The notes under the pieces: generated by a model | Databases searched by the model: none | Told to the model about the DNA's origin: nothing | The model's input: only the letters and a program-made list of their open reading frames with translations | From: Mycobacterium shigaense | Lineage (GTDB): Bacteria > Actinomycetota > Actinomycetes > Mycobacteriales > Mycobacteriaceae | Direction of reading: 5' to 3' | DNA length: 64,000 nucleotides | Assembly (NCBI RefSeq): GCF_002356315.1 | Contig: NZ_AP018164.1 | Location: 496,001-560,000, forward strand | Made by a program: the position numbers and the translations under genes | Shown: piece after piece, positions 37,553 through 46,186 of the stretch | How the letters are laid out: each line of letters opens with the position of its first letter | How positions within the stretch are numbered: position 1 is the first letter of the stretch

Positions 37553-37972
37553 ATGGGTCGATCCGACGACGAGCCGCTGGGCTTCCTGCTCTACCGGGTG
37601 ATGGCGTCGTTGCGGCCCCAGGTCGCCGCCGAGCTCAAGCCGCTCGACCTCGGCCTGCCCGAATTCGTGTGCCTGCGGATTCTGGCCAGCCGGCCCGGAC
37701 TCACCAGCGCCGAGTTGGCCCGCGGCACCAACGTGTCCGCGCAGGCGGCCAACCAGGTGCTGCGCGCACTCGAGGAGCGCGGCGCGCTGTGCCGCCCTGC
37801 CGTCACACCGGCCGGCCGGGCGATGCCGGCGCAGCTCACCCGGCAGGGCAAGGCGCTGTTGAAGCGCGCGGATGCCGCGGTGCACCGGGCTGAACAACGA
37901 ATCTTGACGCGGCTCTCCGCGGAGCAGCAAAGCCAGCTCAAACAACTGCTTTATGCTGCGGGAAGCCCGTAA
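37553..37972 (+). CDS. MarR-family transcriptional regulator
   Basis: A 139-residue MarR protein. Helix-turn-helix at about residues 48-70 (LTSAELARGTNVSAQAANQVLRALEERGAL), wing PAGRAMPAQLTRQGKALL, and dimerisation helices at both ends. It is divergent from the PadR-like gene and shares the 37461-37479 palindrome region. The next gene, a GH16 enzyme, starts 12 bases after its stop and may belong to the same unit. Confidence 0.9.
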   Translation: MGRSDDEPLGFLLYRVMASLRPQVAAELKPLDLGLPEFVCLRILASRPGLTSAELARGTNVSAQAANQVLRALEERGALCRPAVTPAGRAMPAQLTRQGKALLKRADAAVHRAEQRILTRLSAEQQSQLKQLLYAAGSP

Positions 37973-37984
37973 CCCGAAAGCAGC

Positions 37985-38821
37985 GTGCTCATGCCAGAGA
38001 TGGATCGTCGCCGGGCGATGATGCTGGCGGGGTTCGGCGCACTGGCGGCCGCGGTTGTCGCTCCGCGCGCCGCGGCGGCCCCGGCGACGGCGGGCGGGGC
38101 CTACCTCTTCCACGACGAGTTCGACGGCCCGGCCGGCTCGGCCCCCGATGGGTCGAAGTGGGTGGTGTCCAACAACCGGACGCCGATCAAGAACCCCACC
38201 GGATTCGACCGCCCCGAGTTCTTCGGCCAGTACCGCGACAGCCGCCGAAACGTGTTCCTGGACGGCAACTCCAATCTCGTGCTGCGTGCCACCCGCGAGG
38301 CCGACGGCTACTACGGCGGGTTGGTCAGCGGCACCTGGCGCGGCGCCATCGGGACCACCTGGGAGGCCCGCATCAAACTCAACTGCCTCGCCGGCGGGTG
38401 CTGGCCGGCCTGGTGGCTGTCCAACGACGATCCCGGCCGCAGCGGGGAGATCGACCTGATGGAGTGGTACGGCAACGGGCAGTGGCCGTCGGGCACCACC
38501 GTCCACGCCAACCCGGATGGCACGGCCTTCAAGACCCAACCGATCGCGGTGGACGGCGCCTGGCACACCTGGCGCGTTAGCTGGAACCGCGGCGGGATGT
38601 CGTTCTGGGAGGACTACGCCGAGGGCGCGCAACCGTACTTCAGCGTCCCGGCGACCGGCATCGACGACCTCAACGACCCCATCCGCATGTGGCCCTTCAA
38701 CGACGTCGGCTACACGGTGTTTCCGGTGCTGAACCTGGCGGTGGGAGGCGCGGGTGGCGGCGACCCCGCGTCGGGTGTCTACCCGGCGGAAATGCTGGTC
38801 GATTGGGTTCGCGTGTTCTAA
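37985..38821 (+). CDS. Exported GH16 beta-glucanase (Rv0315-like)
   Basis: A 278-residue glycoside hydrolase family 16 enzyme. The N-terminus DRRRAMMLAGFGAL is a twin-arginine-type signal. The catalytic signature is EIDLME, with nucleophile Glu155, Asp157 and acid Glu160. WEARIKLN and WPAWWLSNDD line the cleft. Rv0315 is reported as an exported beta-1,3-glucanase and T-cell antigen. The start follows the M. tuberculosis protein, which as I recall also begins MLMPEMDRRR; ATG 37991 or 38000 are alternatives. A paralogue follows. Confidence 0.9.
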   Translation: MLMPEMDRRRAMMLAGFGALAAAVVAPRAAAAPATAGGAYLFHDEFDGPAGSAPDGSKWVVSNNRTPIKNPTGFDRPEFFGQYRDSRRNVFLDGNSNLVLRATREADGYYGGLVSGTWRGAIGTTWEARIKLNCLAGGCWPAWWLSNDDPGRSGEIDLMEWYGNGQWPSGTTVHANPDGTAFKTQPIAVDGAWHTWRVSWNRGGMSFWEDYAEGAQPYFSVPATGIDDLNDPIRMWPFNDVGYTVFPVLNLAVGGAGGGDPASGVYPAEMLVDWVRVF

Positions 38822-38948
38822 GCCCCACCTCATCCGGGGGTGCGCGCCCTGCCCGCGCATGATTTCATAACACCGTTTGCGAAAAGTTATCAAGGGGGAT
38901 CGCAGCGGGCTTGACGTCCCCGACCGATTGATTGGTGGGTATTTGCAG

Positions 38949-39782
38949 ATGGATCGTCGCAGCATGTTGTTGACGACGGGGCTCGGCATGCTGGCGGCGG
39001 TGGCGTCGATGCCGCTCCCGGAGGCCGCGGCTGTCCCGTCGGCCCCGAAGGCACCGCCGTCGGCCGGGGGCGGCCCGTACATCTTCGCCGACGAGTTCGA
39101 CGGGCCCGCGGGTTCTCCTCCCGACCCGGCCAAGTGGACGATCCAGACCTGGCAGGACGACGTGTACCCGCCGGTCGAGGGGATCTATCGCAACGACCGC
39201 CAAAACGTGTTCCAGGACGGCCACTCCAACCTCGTCCTGTGCGCCACCCACGATTTCATGAACAACACCTATTACACCGGCAAGCTGCGCGGCAACTTCC
39301 GCAGCATGATCAACCAGACTTGGGAAGCGAAGATCAAGCTCGACTGCCTGTTCCCCGGCCTGTGGCCGTCGTTCTGGGGCGTCAACGAGGACCCACTGCC
39401 CGACGGAGAGGTCGACATCTTCGAGTGGTACGGCAACGGCAACTGGGCCCCGGGTACCACGGTCCACGCCGCCTCCAACGGCAAGACGTGGGAAGGCAAA
39501 TCCATTCCCGGCCTGGTCGACGGGGACTGGCACACCTGGCGGATGCATTGGGGCCCTGAGGGTTTCGAGTTCGCGCGGGACGGCGCCGAATACTTCAAGG
39601 TGCCCAACAAGCCCATCCACGTCGCCGGCGGCGCTCCCGACGACTTCCGGTGGCCGTTCAACATCCCGGGTTACTGGATGACGCCGATGTTCACGCTTGC
39701 CGTGGGCGGTGTCGGCGCTGGCGATCCGGCCGCGGGTACCTTCCCGGCGTCGATGCTGGTCGACTACATCCGCATCTGGTGA
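38949..39782 (+). CDS. Second exported GH16 family enzyme
   Basis: A 277-residue paralogue of the preceding gene, starting MDRRSMLLTTGLGMLAAV (signal with a weakened twin-arginine pattern). The catalytic signature is EVDIFE (Glu154, Asp156, Glu159). Differences include an insertion WQDDVYPPVEGIYRND in place of the first enzyme's NNRTPIKNPTGF region, so substrate preference may differ. It is 127 bases downstream in the same direction. Probably a tandem duplication that diverged. Confidence 0.88.
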   Translation: MDRRSMLLTTGLGMLAAVASMPLPEAAAVPSAPKAPPSAGGGPYIFADEFDGPAGSPPDPAKWTIQTWQDDVYPPVEGIYRNDRQNVFQDGHSNLVLCATHDFMNNTYYTGKLRGNFRSMINQTWEAKIKLDCLFPGLWPSFWGVNEDPLPDGEVDIFEWYGNGNWAPGTTVHAASNGKTWEGKSIPGLVDGDWHTWRMHWGPEGFEFARDGAEYFKVPNKPIHVAGGAPDDFRWPFNIPGYWMTPMFTLAVGGVGAGDPAAGTFPASMLVDYIRIW

Positions 39783-39785
39783 GCG

Positions 39786-41306
39786 TCAGCGCTCGGCTTT
39801 GATCACCTGAACCAGGTTGAACTGCCAGCGCTCGACGAGCCGGAATCCCAGATCGTGGGGCACGGCGAACGCCGGGGTGAATCCGTAACGCGGGCCGGGC
39901 GGGATCGCCGGACCCTGTTCGTGGGCGGGCATCGACTCGTCGGCTTGGGTGATGATCCACACGACGCGGCAGTGGCCGAGCGGCGCGGCGACGACCTCCG
40001 GGATGAGGTTGGTGTCGAACACCTCGTTGCGATCGGCGGCCCGTTGCCACAGGGTGAGGTCGATCAGCTTCCGGTAGGCGTCCGGTCGGGCCGCTAGCAG
40101 CGGGCGCATCGGGGCCGGCATGAACGTCACCGTGTCGTTGACCAACAGGCAGTCGCCGGGCGCGGCCTTGGCGGTGATCAGGTCGGCGACCTGGCTGTAG
40201 TCCATCCCGTACTTGGCGTACGGGCCGCGCTGCGCCCGAACGTAATTGGGGGTCGCGGCCACGGCGAACAGGCCGACGATCGCGGCTGCTATCCATGGCT
40301 TGGCGGCCGCGGCGCCCGCACAGACGCCCAGGATCAGCGCTATCGCCGGCGTGGTGAACGACAAGTAGCGTGGCGTGTAGATCGGATGTGCGGCAACGGC
40401 CGAAAAGGTCACGATCACGGCGGTCGGTATCACCAGCCATGCCACCGCCAGCGTCAGCAGTTGCCGATCCGCCGCGTCGGGCCGGCCGGATGTGCGCAGC
40501 CACAAGGCAATTGCCGTCACGACTAGTACCGCGGAGAGAACGGCGAATGGCGGGCTGCGTTCGAAGTATTGCTGGACCACCACGTCTTCGATCGTCCGCC
40601 GGCCGATCGGTGCGATCCATTTGATCTGCGGGGCCTGCCGGACGACCTCGATCGCGAACGGGGTCATGACGCCGACCGTCAGCACCGAAGCAAGGACGAA
40701 CGGGACGACGACCGTGCGGGTGCGCCGGAACGAGAAGATGAAGACGACGTGTGCCAGCAGCACCAGCGAGAGATACACGTCGAGCAGCATCGACATCGCC
40801 AGGGCGATCGCGTAACACAGCCAGAGCCAACGACTTTCGCGTCGTGTGGTGACAACCAACAGCACGGTCAGCCACACCGCGGCCGCCATCGACAGGGCAT
40901 ATGGGCGAGCCTCGATGCCGGCCCAGGTCGACCGCGGCAGAATCGCACACATGGCCCCGGAGGCCAGTGCGACGGTGCGAGAGCAGAACTGCCGGCCCAG
41001 CACGACGACGCCGGCTGCGGCGGCGCCGACGGCCAGCCCGCTCGGCGCGCGAGACCAGAACTCGCTTGCGCCGAATACCTGGAACCAGGCGTGCATGAGC
41101 AGGTAGTACAGGCCGTGGACGGCGTCGACGGTGCCCAGCATGTGCCACAGCGCAATCAGCGGACGGGTGTAGGACGCCGAGATGGTCGCGGCCTCGTCGT
41201 ACCAGAACGACGGGCGGGCGGCCCCCGCCAGACTTATCGCCGCGGCAAGGATTCCGATGACCAGCGGGTCGCGCCAGACGGGCGCACCACGGGACTCGCT
41301 GGACAC
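39786..41306 (-). CDS. GT39/ArnT-like membrane glycosyltransferase
   Basis: A 506-residue polytopic protein with about ten transmembrane helices. The first loop has RPSFWYDEAATISASY, the acidic DE pair of the GT-C fold, followed by DAVHGLYYLLMHAW. The soluble C-terminal domain lies outside the membrane. Such enzymes transfer sugars from polyprenyl-phosphate carriers to wall glycans or proteins. GTG at 41306 is the start. Its stop lies three bases from that of the convergent GH16 gene. Confidence 0.85.
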   Translation of the reverse strand: MSSESRGAPVWRDPLVIGILAAAISLAGAARPSFWYDEAATISASYTRPLIALWHMLGTVDAVHGLYYLLMHAWFQVFGASEFWSRAPSGLAVGAAAAGVVVLGRQFCSRTVALASGAMCAILPRSTWAGIEARPYALSMAAAVWLTVLLVVTTRRESRWLWLCYAIALAMSMLLDVYLSLVLLAHVVFIFSFRRTRTVVVPFVLASVLTVGVMTPFAIEVVRQAPQIKWIAPIGRRTIEDVVVQQYFERSPPFAVLSAVLVVTAIALWLRTSGRPDAADRQLLTLAVAWLVIPTAVIVTFSAVAAHPIYTPRYLSFTTPAIALILGVCAGAAAAKPWIAAAIVGLFAVAATPNYVRAQRGPYAKYGMDYSQVADLITAKAAPGDCLLVNDTVTFMPAPMRPLLAARPDAYRKLIDLTLWQRAADRNEVFDTNLIPEVVAAPLGHCRVVWIITQADESMPAHEQGPAIPPGPRYGFTPAFAVPHDLGFRLVERWQFNLVQVIKAER

Positions 41307-41375
41307 GCCGCTATGTTGCCAGAAGCGGCCCAGCGCCTTTCGCCGGCCGAACCGGCGCGGTTGGCGAGCTGCGGG

Positions 41376-41600
41376 TTAGGGGCTCAGCCAAACGTGCCAG
41401 AAGCCGTCGGAGCCCAACCGGCAGTCGAAGTGGTGGTAGAGGTTGTCGTTGTAGGTCAGCTCGACGTGCGGACCGTCGGCTAGGCAACCCGCCTCGCTCG
41501 AGTAGTTGCCCTCGACCTCGACGTCGGCGTTTGCCACACCAACTCCTGCGGTCAGCAGGCCGACGAATGCCACCAGACCGGCAGCCACCATTCTGATCAT
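41376..41600 (-). CDS. Small secreted two-cysteine protein
   Basis: A 74-residue precursor. Signal peptide MIRMVAAGLVAFVGLLTAGVGVANA (cleavage after ANA) leaves a mature chain of about 49 residues with two cysteines. The mature part shares G-x-Y-x5-C-x2-DGP-x-VE-x3-N-x-NL-x2-H-x-DCR-x-G-x-DG with the next gene. The Cys pair should form one disulfide outside the cell. Function unknown. Confidence 0.8.
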   Translation of the reverse strand: MIRMVAAGLVAFVGLLTAGVGVANADVEVEGNYSSEAGCLADGPHVELTYNDNLYHHFDCRLGSDGFWHVWLSP

Positions 41601-41729
41601 GCGGATTTCCCCTCATAGACGTCCGTCGCGCGGCCCGTCGCGCGGGCCCAACTATAACGAGCGCACGGGCGCGCCGCGCGGGAAATGAACGGACTCCGCA
41701 AACTTCGGATGTCGTGCCGTGGGCGTCGG

Positions 41730-41957
41730 CTAGTTGGTCAGGTAGAGGTAATAGAGACCGTCGCGACCCTGGCGGCAGTCCCAGTGCGTCCACAAATTGT
41801 TGTTGTGGGCGACTTCGACGTACGGCCCGTCGGTCTGGCAGGCCGACAGCGTCGCGTAGCCGCCGTTGACCTGGATTTCGTCGGCTTCGGCCACCGTCGC
41901 CGGGGTGGCCAGCAGCATGCCCAGCGCCAGCGATCCTGCGGCGAAAACCCTATTCAT
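41730..41957 (-). CDS. Small secreted two-cysteine protein, paralogue
   Basis: A 75-residue precursor starting MNRVFAAGSLALGMLLATPATVAEA, a signal peptide. The mature chain aligns along its length with the protein at 41376, keeping both cysteines and the DGP, NNNL, H and DCRQGRDG elements. The ATG at 41957 fits the signal; the open frame extends upstream without similarity. The two genes are a tandem pair in one direction. Confidence 0.8.
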   Translation of the reverse strand: MNRVFAAGSLALGMLLATPATVAEADEIQVNGGYATLSACQTDGPYVEVAHNNNLWTHWDCRQGRDGLYYLYLTN

Positions 41958-42063
41958 GCGAACCCTTTGGGTGGCTGTCGGTTCCGAGCCGGACTCTATC
42001 GAGCCGGCGGGCCGAACGCGAGGCAGAGGTTCCGCCCCGGCAATTCGAACGTATGATCGATCA

Positions 42064-42369
42064 ATGGGTTCGCTTGCCTCGATCGGGTACAACGGCCAGC
42101 CGGCCCGGGACCCGTTTCGGGCAGTGTGGCCGCCGATCGCCGTGCTCGTCGATCTGACCACGCTGTTCCCCCGCGCACCCCACCGCTCGGGTCGCTATCA
42201 CCCCAACGGTCTGCAGCTGCACAAGGTGGTCGAGGGGCGGCTCAGCTGCTGGGGCATCTGCGAGCAGGGCGACTGGTGGGGACTGGTCACCTACCCGGTC
42301 GCATACGGCTCCAAGCGGCGAACGGTCACGCACTGGGTGCCGGCGTGGACGTTGCGGCGCAAACCCTAG
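42064..42369 (+). CDS. Conserved hypothetical protein
   Basis: A 101-residue protein starting MGSLASIGYNGQPARDPF. It is rich in Trp (CWGICEQGDWWGLVTYPV, HWVPAWTLRR) and has two close cysteine-containing stretches. No signal peptide or membrane helix. The pattern suggests a small beta domain, but I do not recognise it. It is divergent from the secreted protein at 41730 and lies 42 bases before the GAP gene. Confidence 0.65.
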   Translation: MGSLASIGYNGQPARDPFRAVWPPIAVLVDLTTLFPRAPHRSGRYHPNGLQLHKVVEGRLSCWGICEQGDWWGLVTYPVAYGSKRRTVTHWVPAWTLRRKP

Positions 42370-42411
42370 GCCGGTGGCACCGCGGCGGTGGGAATGAGAG
42401 GATTGCTGCCC

Positions 42412-43083
42412 GTGGCAGGTAGCTGGACGTCGGTGTTGGGCACGCTGATTGCGTTGGCACTCGTGATCGCCGTCTCCCCGCTGACGCTCATCCCGGCAGT
42501 CCTTGTCCTGCACGCGCCGCGGCCCCGGCCCGCCGGGCTGGCGTTCCTCGGCGGCTGGGTGTTCGGGCTGGCGGCGCTGACGGTGCTCTTCGAGGCGGGT
42601 TCCGGCGCGCTCGGCGACATGCACAATTCCCCGCCCGGCTGGGCGTCCTGGTCGCGCGTGGTCCTGGGCTCGGCGCTGATCGTGTTCGGCATCTACCGGT
42701 GGTTCACCCGGCACGGTCGCATCGAGTCACCGGCCTGGATGCGACCCTTTACCAGCATGACCCCCAGGCGCGCCGCCATCACCGCACTAGTGCTGACGGT
42801 GGTCCGGGTCGAGGTGTTGCTGATGTGCTTGGCGGCCGGCCTGGCCATCGGCACCAACCACCTCGGTGACACCGACAAGGTGGTGGCCGGCGTAGTCTTC
42901 GTCGCCATCGCCGCGTCGACGGTCGCGGCCCCCATCCTCGCCTACGCCGCCGCCGGCCAGCGCCTCGACGCATTCCTGGAGAAGCTCAAGAACTGGATGG
43001 CGAACAACAACGCCGCGCTGATGGCGGCCATCCTGGTCCTGATCGGTTTTATGGTGCTGCACAACGGGATTAGTGCTCTGTAA
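42412..43083 (+). CDS. GAP-family membrane protein
   Basis: A 223-residue polytopic protein with about six transmembrane helices. LIALALVIAVSPLTLIPAVLVLHAPRPRPAGLAFLGGW is characteristic of the mycobacterial GAP/Sap family, whose members act in glycopeptidolipid addressing or sulfolipid transport to the surface. GTG 42412 follows AGAGGA at nine bases; GTG 42388 or ATG 42394 are in frame and possible. Which lipid it serves is unknown. Confidence 0.83.
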   Translation: MAGSWTSVLGTLIALALVIAVSPLTLIPAVLVLHAPRPRPAGLAFLGGWVFGLAALTVLFEAGSGALGDMHNSPPGWASWSRVVLGSALIVFGIYRWFTRHGRIESPAWMRPFTSMTPRRAAITALVLTVVRVEVLLMCLAAGLAIGTNHLGDTDKVVAGVVFVAIAASTVAAPILAYAAAGQRLDAFLEKLKNWMANNNAALMAAILVLIGFMVLHNGISAL

Positions 43084-43095
43084 CCCGCGCGGCGG

Positions 43096-43869
43096 TCACC
43101 GGTAGCCGCCGTCGGCCAGGCCGGCGTCCACTTCGAGCCGATTCGCCTTGCGAAAGGCTTTGTCGCGGAACACTTCCCAGAGGTACGCGGCGATCATGCG
43201 GGCGTGACCCTTGTCGGCCCACTGCTGAGCGTGCAACTCCTCGTGGTGCAGCACCCGGTCCAGCGCGAGCTTGCTCTGGCACGGCTTGCCCGTGCGGTCG
43301 GTGTACCAGGCGCGACCCGACTGCACGATTTGGCGCAGCCGACGGGCGGGGTCGCCGCCGAGGTTGACCAGGAAGATGTCGCCCCAGGCGGTGCCGCCCT
43401 GCCGGCTGAATTGCTGCTGGATCCAGTTGCCGCCCAGGCCCATCAGCATGCCGTTCGGGGTGGTGACCAGGCGCCCACCGTTACCGTCTACGAATGCGAC
43501 GTCCTGGTCGTAACTCCAGCTGTTGGCGTGCTGCCGGTCGATGATCCGCTGTACCTCGTCGGCGGAGTATGGCGTCTCGGCGAAGTCCGTCGGCTGCTTG
43601 TGCGCATCGCCGTAGCCGGTGCCGGCGTTGACGATGTAGGTCAGCAGCGTCGCCCGGCGGGCGTCGCGCGCGTCGGTGCCCCGGGGCAGCAGGAAGAAGG
43701 ACTTGCCGTCCGGGTCGTTGATCTCCATCAGCCTCGCGAGGACGGCGAAACTGTCCGCGGTGATGCCGTGCCGTTGGGCGATCTCGGCCATGACCGTCGA
43801 CGGCACGCCCCGGCGCTCGGCGTTTTCCCGCCACTTCGCGTGGTAATCGGTAACCGCGAGCCTGGTCAT
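43096..43869 (-). CDS. Conserved protein with an HEELH zinc-protease-like motif
   Basis: A 257-residue soluble protein. The C-terminal third carries RVLHHEELHAQQW, an HExxH pattern (His, Glu, His) typical of zinc peptidases, followed by a helix and YLWEVFRDKAFRKANRLEVDAG, where a later Glu or Asp could be the third ligand. The start MTRLAVTDYHAKWRENAERRG is basic; no signal peptide. I know no characterised homologue. It ends 13 bases from the convergent GAP gene and is divergent from the PAP2-kinase fusion. Confidence 0.75.
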   Translation of the reverse strand: MTRLAVTDYHAKWRENAERRGVPSTVMAEIAQRHGITADSFAVLARLMEINDPDGKSFFLLPRGTDARDARRATLLTYIVNAGTGYGDAHKQPTDFAETPYSADEVQRIIDRQHANSWSYDQDVAFVDGNGGRLVTTPNGMLMGLGGNWIQQQFSRQGGTAWGDIFLVNLGGDPARRLRQIVQSGRAWYTDRTGKPCQSKLALDRVLHHEELHAQQWADKGHARMIAAYLWEVFRDKAFRKANRLEVDAGLADGGYR

Positions 43870-43913
43870 ACTTCGTCAATTCTTATCAGCGGGCGCCGGT
43901 TAGGGTGTAGCAA

Positions 43914-45404
43914 ATGAACTTCGGCCCTTGGCGACGCCCGCGCGGCATCAAACAGATCACCCGGGGTCTGGGCACCCTGGACCGAGAGTTGTTCGCGGCG
44001 ATCGCCGATAGCCCCACCCCGCTGCTCGACACCGTGATGCCACCGCTCACCCGGGCGGCCGACCATTCCAAGCTGTGGCTGGCCATCGCCGCCGGGTTGC
44101 TCGCGTCGGGCAAGCCGGACATACAGCGTGGCGCGACCCGCGGGGTCGTGACCGTCGGCGTCACCAGCCTCCTGACCAATCAGGTGGCCAAGCGAATACA
44201 CCAGCGCCCGCGCCCGTTGTCCGACTCGGTGCCGGTGGTCCGGCGGGTCCGGCGCCGTCCCACGTCGAACTCGCTGCCGTCGGGGCACTCGGCCAGCGCC
44301 GCCGCGTTCGCCGTCGGGGTGGGTCTGGAGAATCCGCCGTTGGGCTTCGTGCTGGCACTGCTGGCCGGGCTGGTCGGATTGTCCCGTGTCGCGACCGGGG
44401 CACACTACCCGGGCGACGTCGTCGCGGGATTCGCCATCGGCGCCGGGATCGCGGTGGCCGGTGGCCGGCTTGTCCCACCGATCGCCGAAACCCGCCTGCC
44501 CAGAACGGAACCGCTGCGGGTCGCGACGCCCGAGCGGCCGGACGGCTCCGGCGTGGTGCTCGTGCTCAACCCGAACTCGGGCAGCGGCACGGGCGGCCGC
44601 GTCGCCGACGAGGTCCGTGCCGAACTGCCGAGGGCGCAAATCCGTGAACTCGGCCCCGACGACGATCCGGCGGAGGTCTTGCGCGGCGCCGCCGCCGATG
44701 CCGAGGTGCTCGCGGTCGGTGGCGGCGACGGCACCGTTTCCACGGCCGCCGCGGTTGCGGTCGACGCGGGATTGCCGCTGGCGGTCTTTCCCGCCGGAAC
44801 GTTCAACCACTTCGCCAAGGATATCGGCTGCGACACCGTGGCCAAGACGGTGGATGCGATCCGGCGCGGCAGCGTGGTGCGCGTTGACGCGTTGTGCCTC
44901 AACGAGAATCGGACGGTGCTCAACACCGCCAGCATCGGCGCCTACCCCGCGTTCGTGCGGCGGCGCGAGAAGCTGGAAAAGCGGATCGGCAAGCCGCTGG
45001 CGAGCTTCTACGCGATGCTGCGCACGTTGCGCAGCGGCCAGCCCGTGCGCATCCGCTACGACGACAAGACGCTGCTGACGTCGTTGTTCTTTCTCGGCAA
45101 CTCGGTATATCTGCCGACGGGATTCGCCCCGTCGCGCCGCAGTCGGATGGACGACGGCCTGATCGACGTGCGCATCCTGGAAGCCGGCCGCCGGTTCGCG
45201 CGGACCCGGATCCTGACCGCGCTGGCGCTGGGGCGGTTGCAGCGCAGCCCGCTCTACCACGAGCTGCAGGTGCCCGAGTTCAGCTTCACCGCCGTCGACG
45301 GTCCGACGGTCGTCGCCCGCGACGGCGAGCTCGACGACGAGTACGAGCATGCCAGCTTCGTCGCGAAATACCGTGTCTTGCCCGTCTTTTCGCTATTGCC
45401 CTAG
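43914..45404 (+). CDS. PAP2 phosphatase fused to a diacylglycerol-kinase-type lipid kinase
   Basis: A 496-residue fusion. Residues 1-190 are a membrane PAP2 phosphatase with K-x6-RP (KRIHQRPRP), PSGH (SLPSGHSAS) and SR-x5-H-x3-D (SRVATGAHYPGD). Residues 210-496 are a DAGK/LCB5 catalytic domain with NPNSGSG, the ATP-binding GGGDGTVS, and GTFNHFAKD. The kinase half would phosphorylate a lipid alcohol in the cytosol and the phosphatase half would remove phosphate on the other face, so they may act on opposite sides of one lipid. The substrate is unknown. Start ATG 43914. Confidence 0.9.
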   Translation: MNFGPWRRPRGIKQITRGLGTLDRELFAAIADSPTPLLDTVMPPLTRAADHSKLWLAIAAGLLASGKPDIQRGATRGVVTVGVTSLLTNQVAKRIHQRPRPLSDSVPVVRRVRRRPTSNSLPSGHSASAAAFAVGVGLENPPLGFVLALLAGLVGLSRVATGAHYPGDVVAGFAIGAGIAVAGGRLVPPIAETRLPRTEPLRVATPERPDGSGVVLVLNPNSGSGTGGRVADEVRAELPRAQIRELGPDDDPAEVLRGAAADAEVLAVGGGDGTVSTAAAVAVDAGLPLAVFPAGTFNHFAKDIGCDTVAKTVDAIRRGSVVRVDALCLNENRTVLNTASIGAYPAFVRRREKLEKRIGKPLASFYAMLRTLRSGQPVRIRYDDKTLLTSLFFLGNSVYLPTGFAPSRRSRMDDGLIDVRILEAGRRFARTRILTALALGRLQRSPLYHELQVPEFSFTAVDGPTVVARDGELDDEYEHASFVAKYRVLPVFSLLP

Positions 45405-45421
45405 GGCCGGGGCGTCGGGTC

Positions 45422-46186
45422 CTAGTTGGGCGCGCCGAGGTAGGCGTCGGCCCAGGCGCCGATGATCCGGCCGGCCCGTTGAGCCTGGCCGCGCACGGTG
45501 AGCAGGTGATCGGAACCCTCGAGTGAGACGAAGCTGCGTGGGTGCCGGGCCAGCAGAAAGATTTCGCTCGCGTTCTCGATGCCGACGGTGTTGTCGGTGG
45601 GGGAGTGCAGGATCAGCAGCGGCAGCCGCAAGTTCGTGATCTTGTCCTCGAGGTGAGCGGCGCGGACGTCCTCCACGAATGCGCGCTTCAGGGTGAGGGT
45701 GCGTCCACCGGTCATCCATTCGGCGGCTCCATCGGAGAACACGCGCTCAACTACTGCGTCGTAATGCTTTTCGACGTGGCTGGGGTCGAAAGGGGCGGCC
45801 ACCGTGACCACCGACCGCACGCCCGGGGCCCGCATCGCCGCGGCGATGACGGCCGCGCCTCCCCACGAGTGCCCCACCAGGATGCCGGCCGGGGTCCCGC
45901 GGTCGGTCATGAACTGGCATGCCCTGATGATGTCGTCGACCTTGACGGTGAACGAGCCGTCGCCCCAGTCGCCCTCGGAGGCGCCGAGTCCCAGCGCGTC
46001 GAAGCGCAACATGCCGATGCCGTCGGAGGCCAGCTGTTTGCAGATGCGGGCGGCGGCCGGGCAGTCCTTGCCGAGCGTGAAGCCGTGCGCGAACACACCC
46101 CAGCCGCGCACCGGTCCCTCGGGCACTTCGACGGTCCCGGCCAGTGTCGGGCCGGTGGAGCTTGAAAATGTCACACGTTCGGCCAT
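45422..46186 (-). CDS. Alpha/beta hydrolase (dienelactone/serine-aminopeptidase-like)
   Basis: A 254-residue hydrolase. VFAHGFTLGKD is the oxyanion region, LRFDALGLGASEGDWGD follows, and GHSWGG is the nucleophile elbow. HSPTDNTVGIENASEIF holds the acid and GSDHLL the catalytic His. No signal peptide. Such proteins are often fused to OsmC in other bacteria; here it stands alone. It is convergent with the lipid-kinase fusion, 17 bases away. Confidence 0.88.
   Translation of the reverse strand: MAERVTFSSSTGPTLAGTVEVPEGPVRGWGVFAHGFTLGKDCPAAARICKQLASDGIGMLRFDALGLGASEGDWGDGSFTVKVDDIIRACQFMTDRGTPAGILVGHSWGGAAVIAAAMRAPGVRSVVTVAAPFDPSHVEKHYDAVVERVFSDGAAEWMTGGRTLTLKRAFVEDVRAAHLEDKITNLRLPLLILHSPTDNTVGIENASEIFLLARHPRSFVSLEGSDHLLTVRGQAQRAGRIIGAWADAYLGAPN

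Noticed and set aside
37145..39133. A 662-residue open frame on the minus strand across the MarR and GH16 genes
   Set aside because: It lies antisense to three well-supported genes, has no family motifs and is typical of shadow frames in high-GC DNA.
41866..42063. Upstream extension of the 101-residue protein to a start at 41866
   Set aside because: The extension overlaps the opposite secreted-protein gene and adds low-complexity residues; ATG 42064 is simpler.
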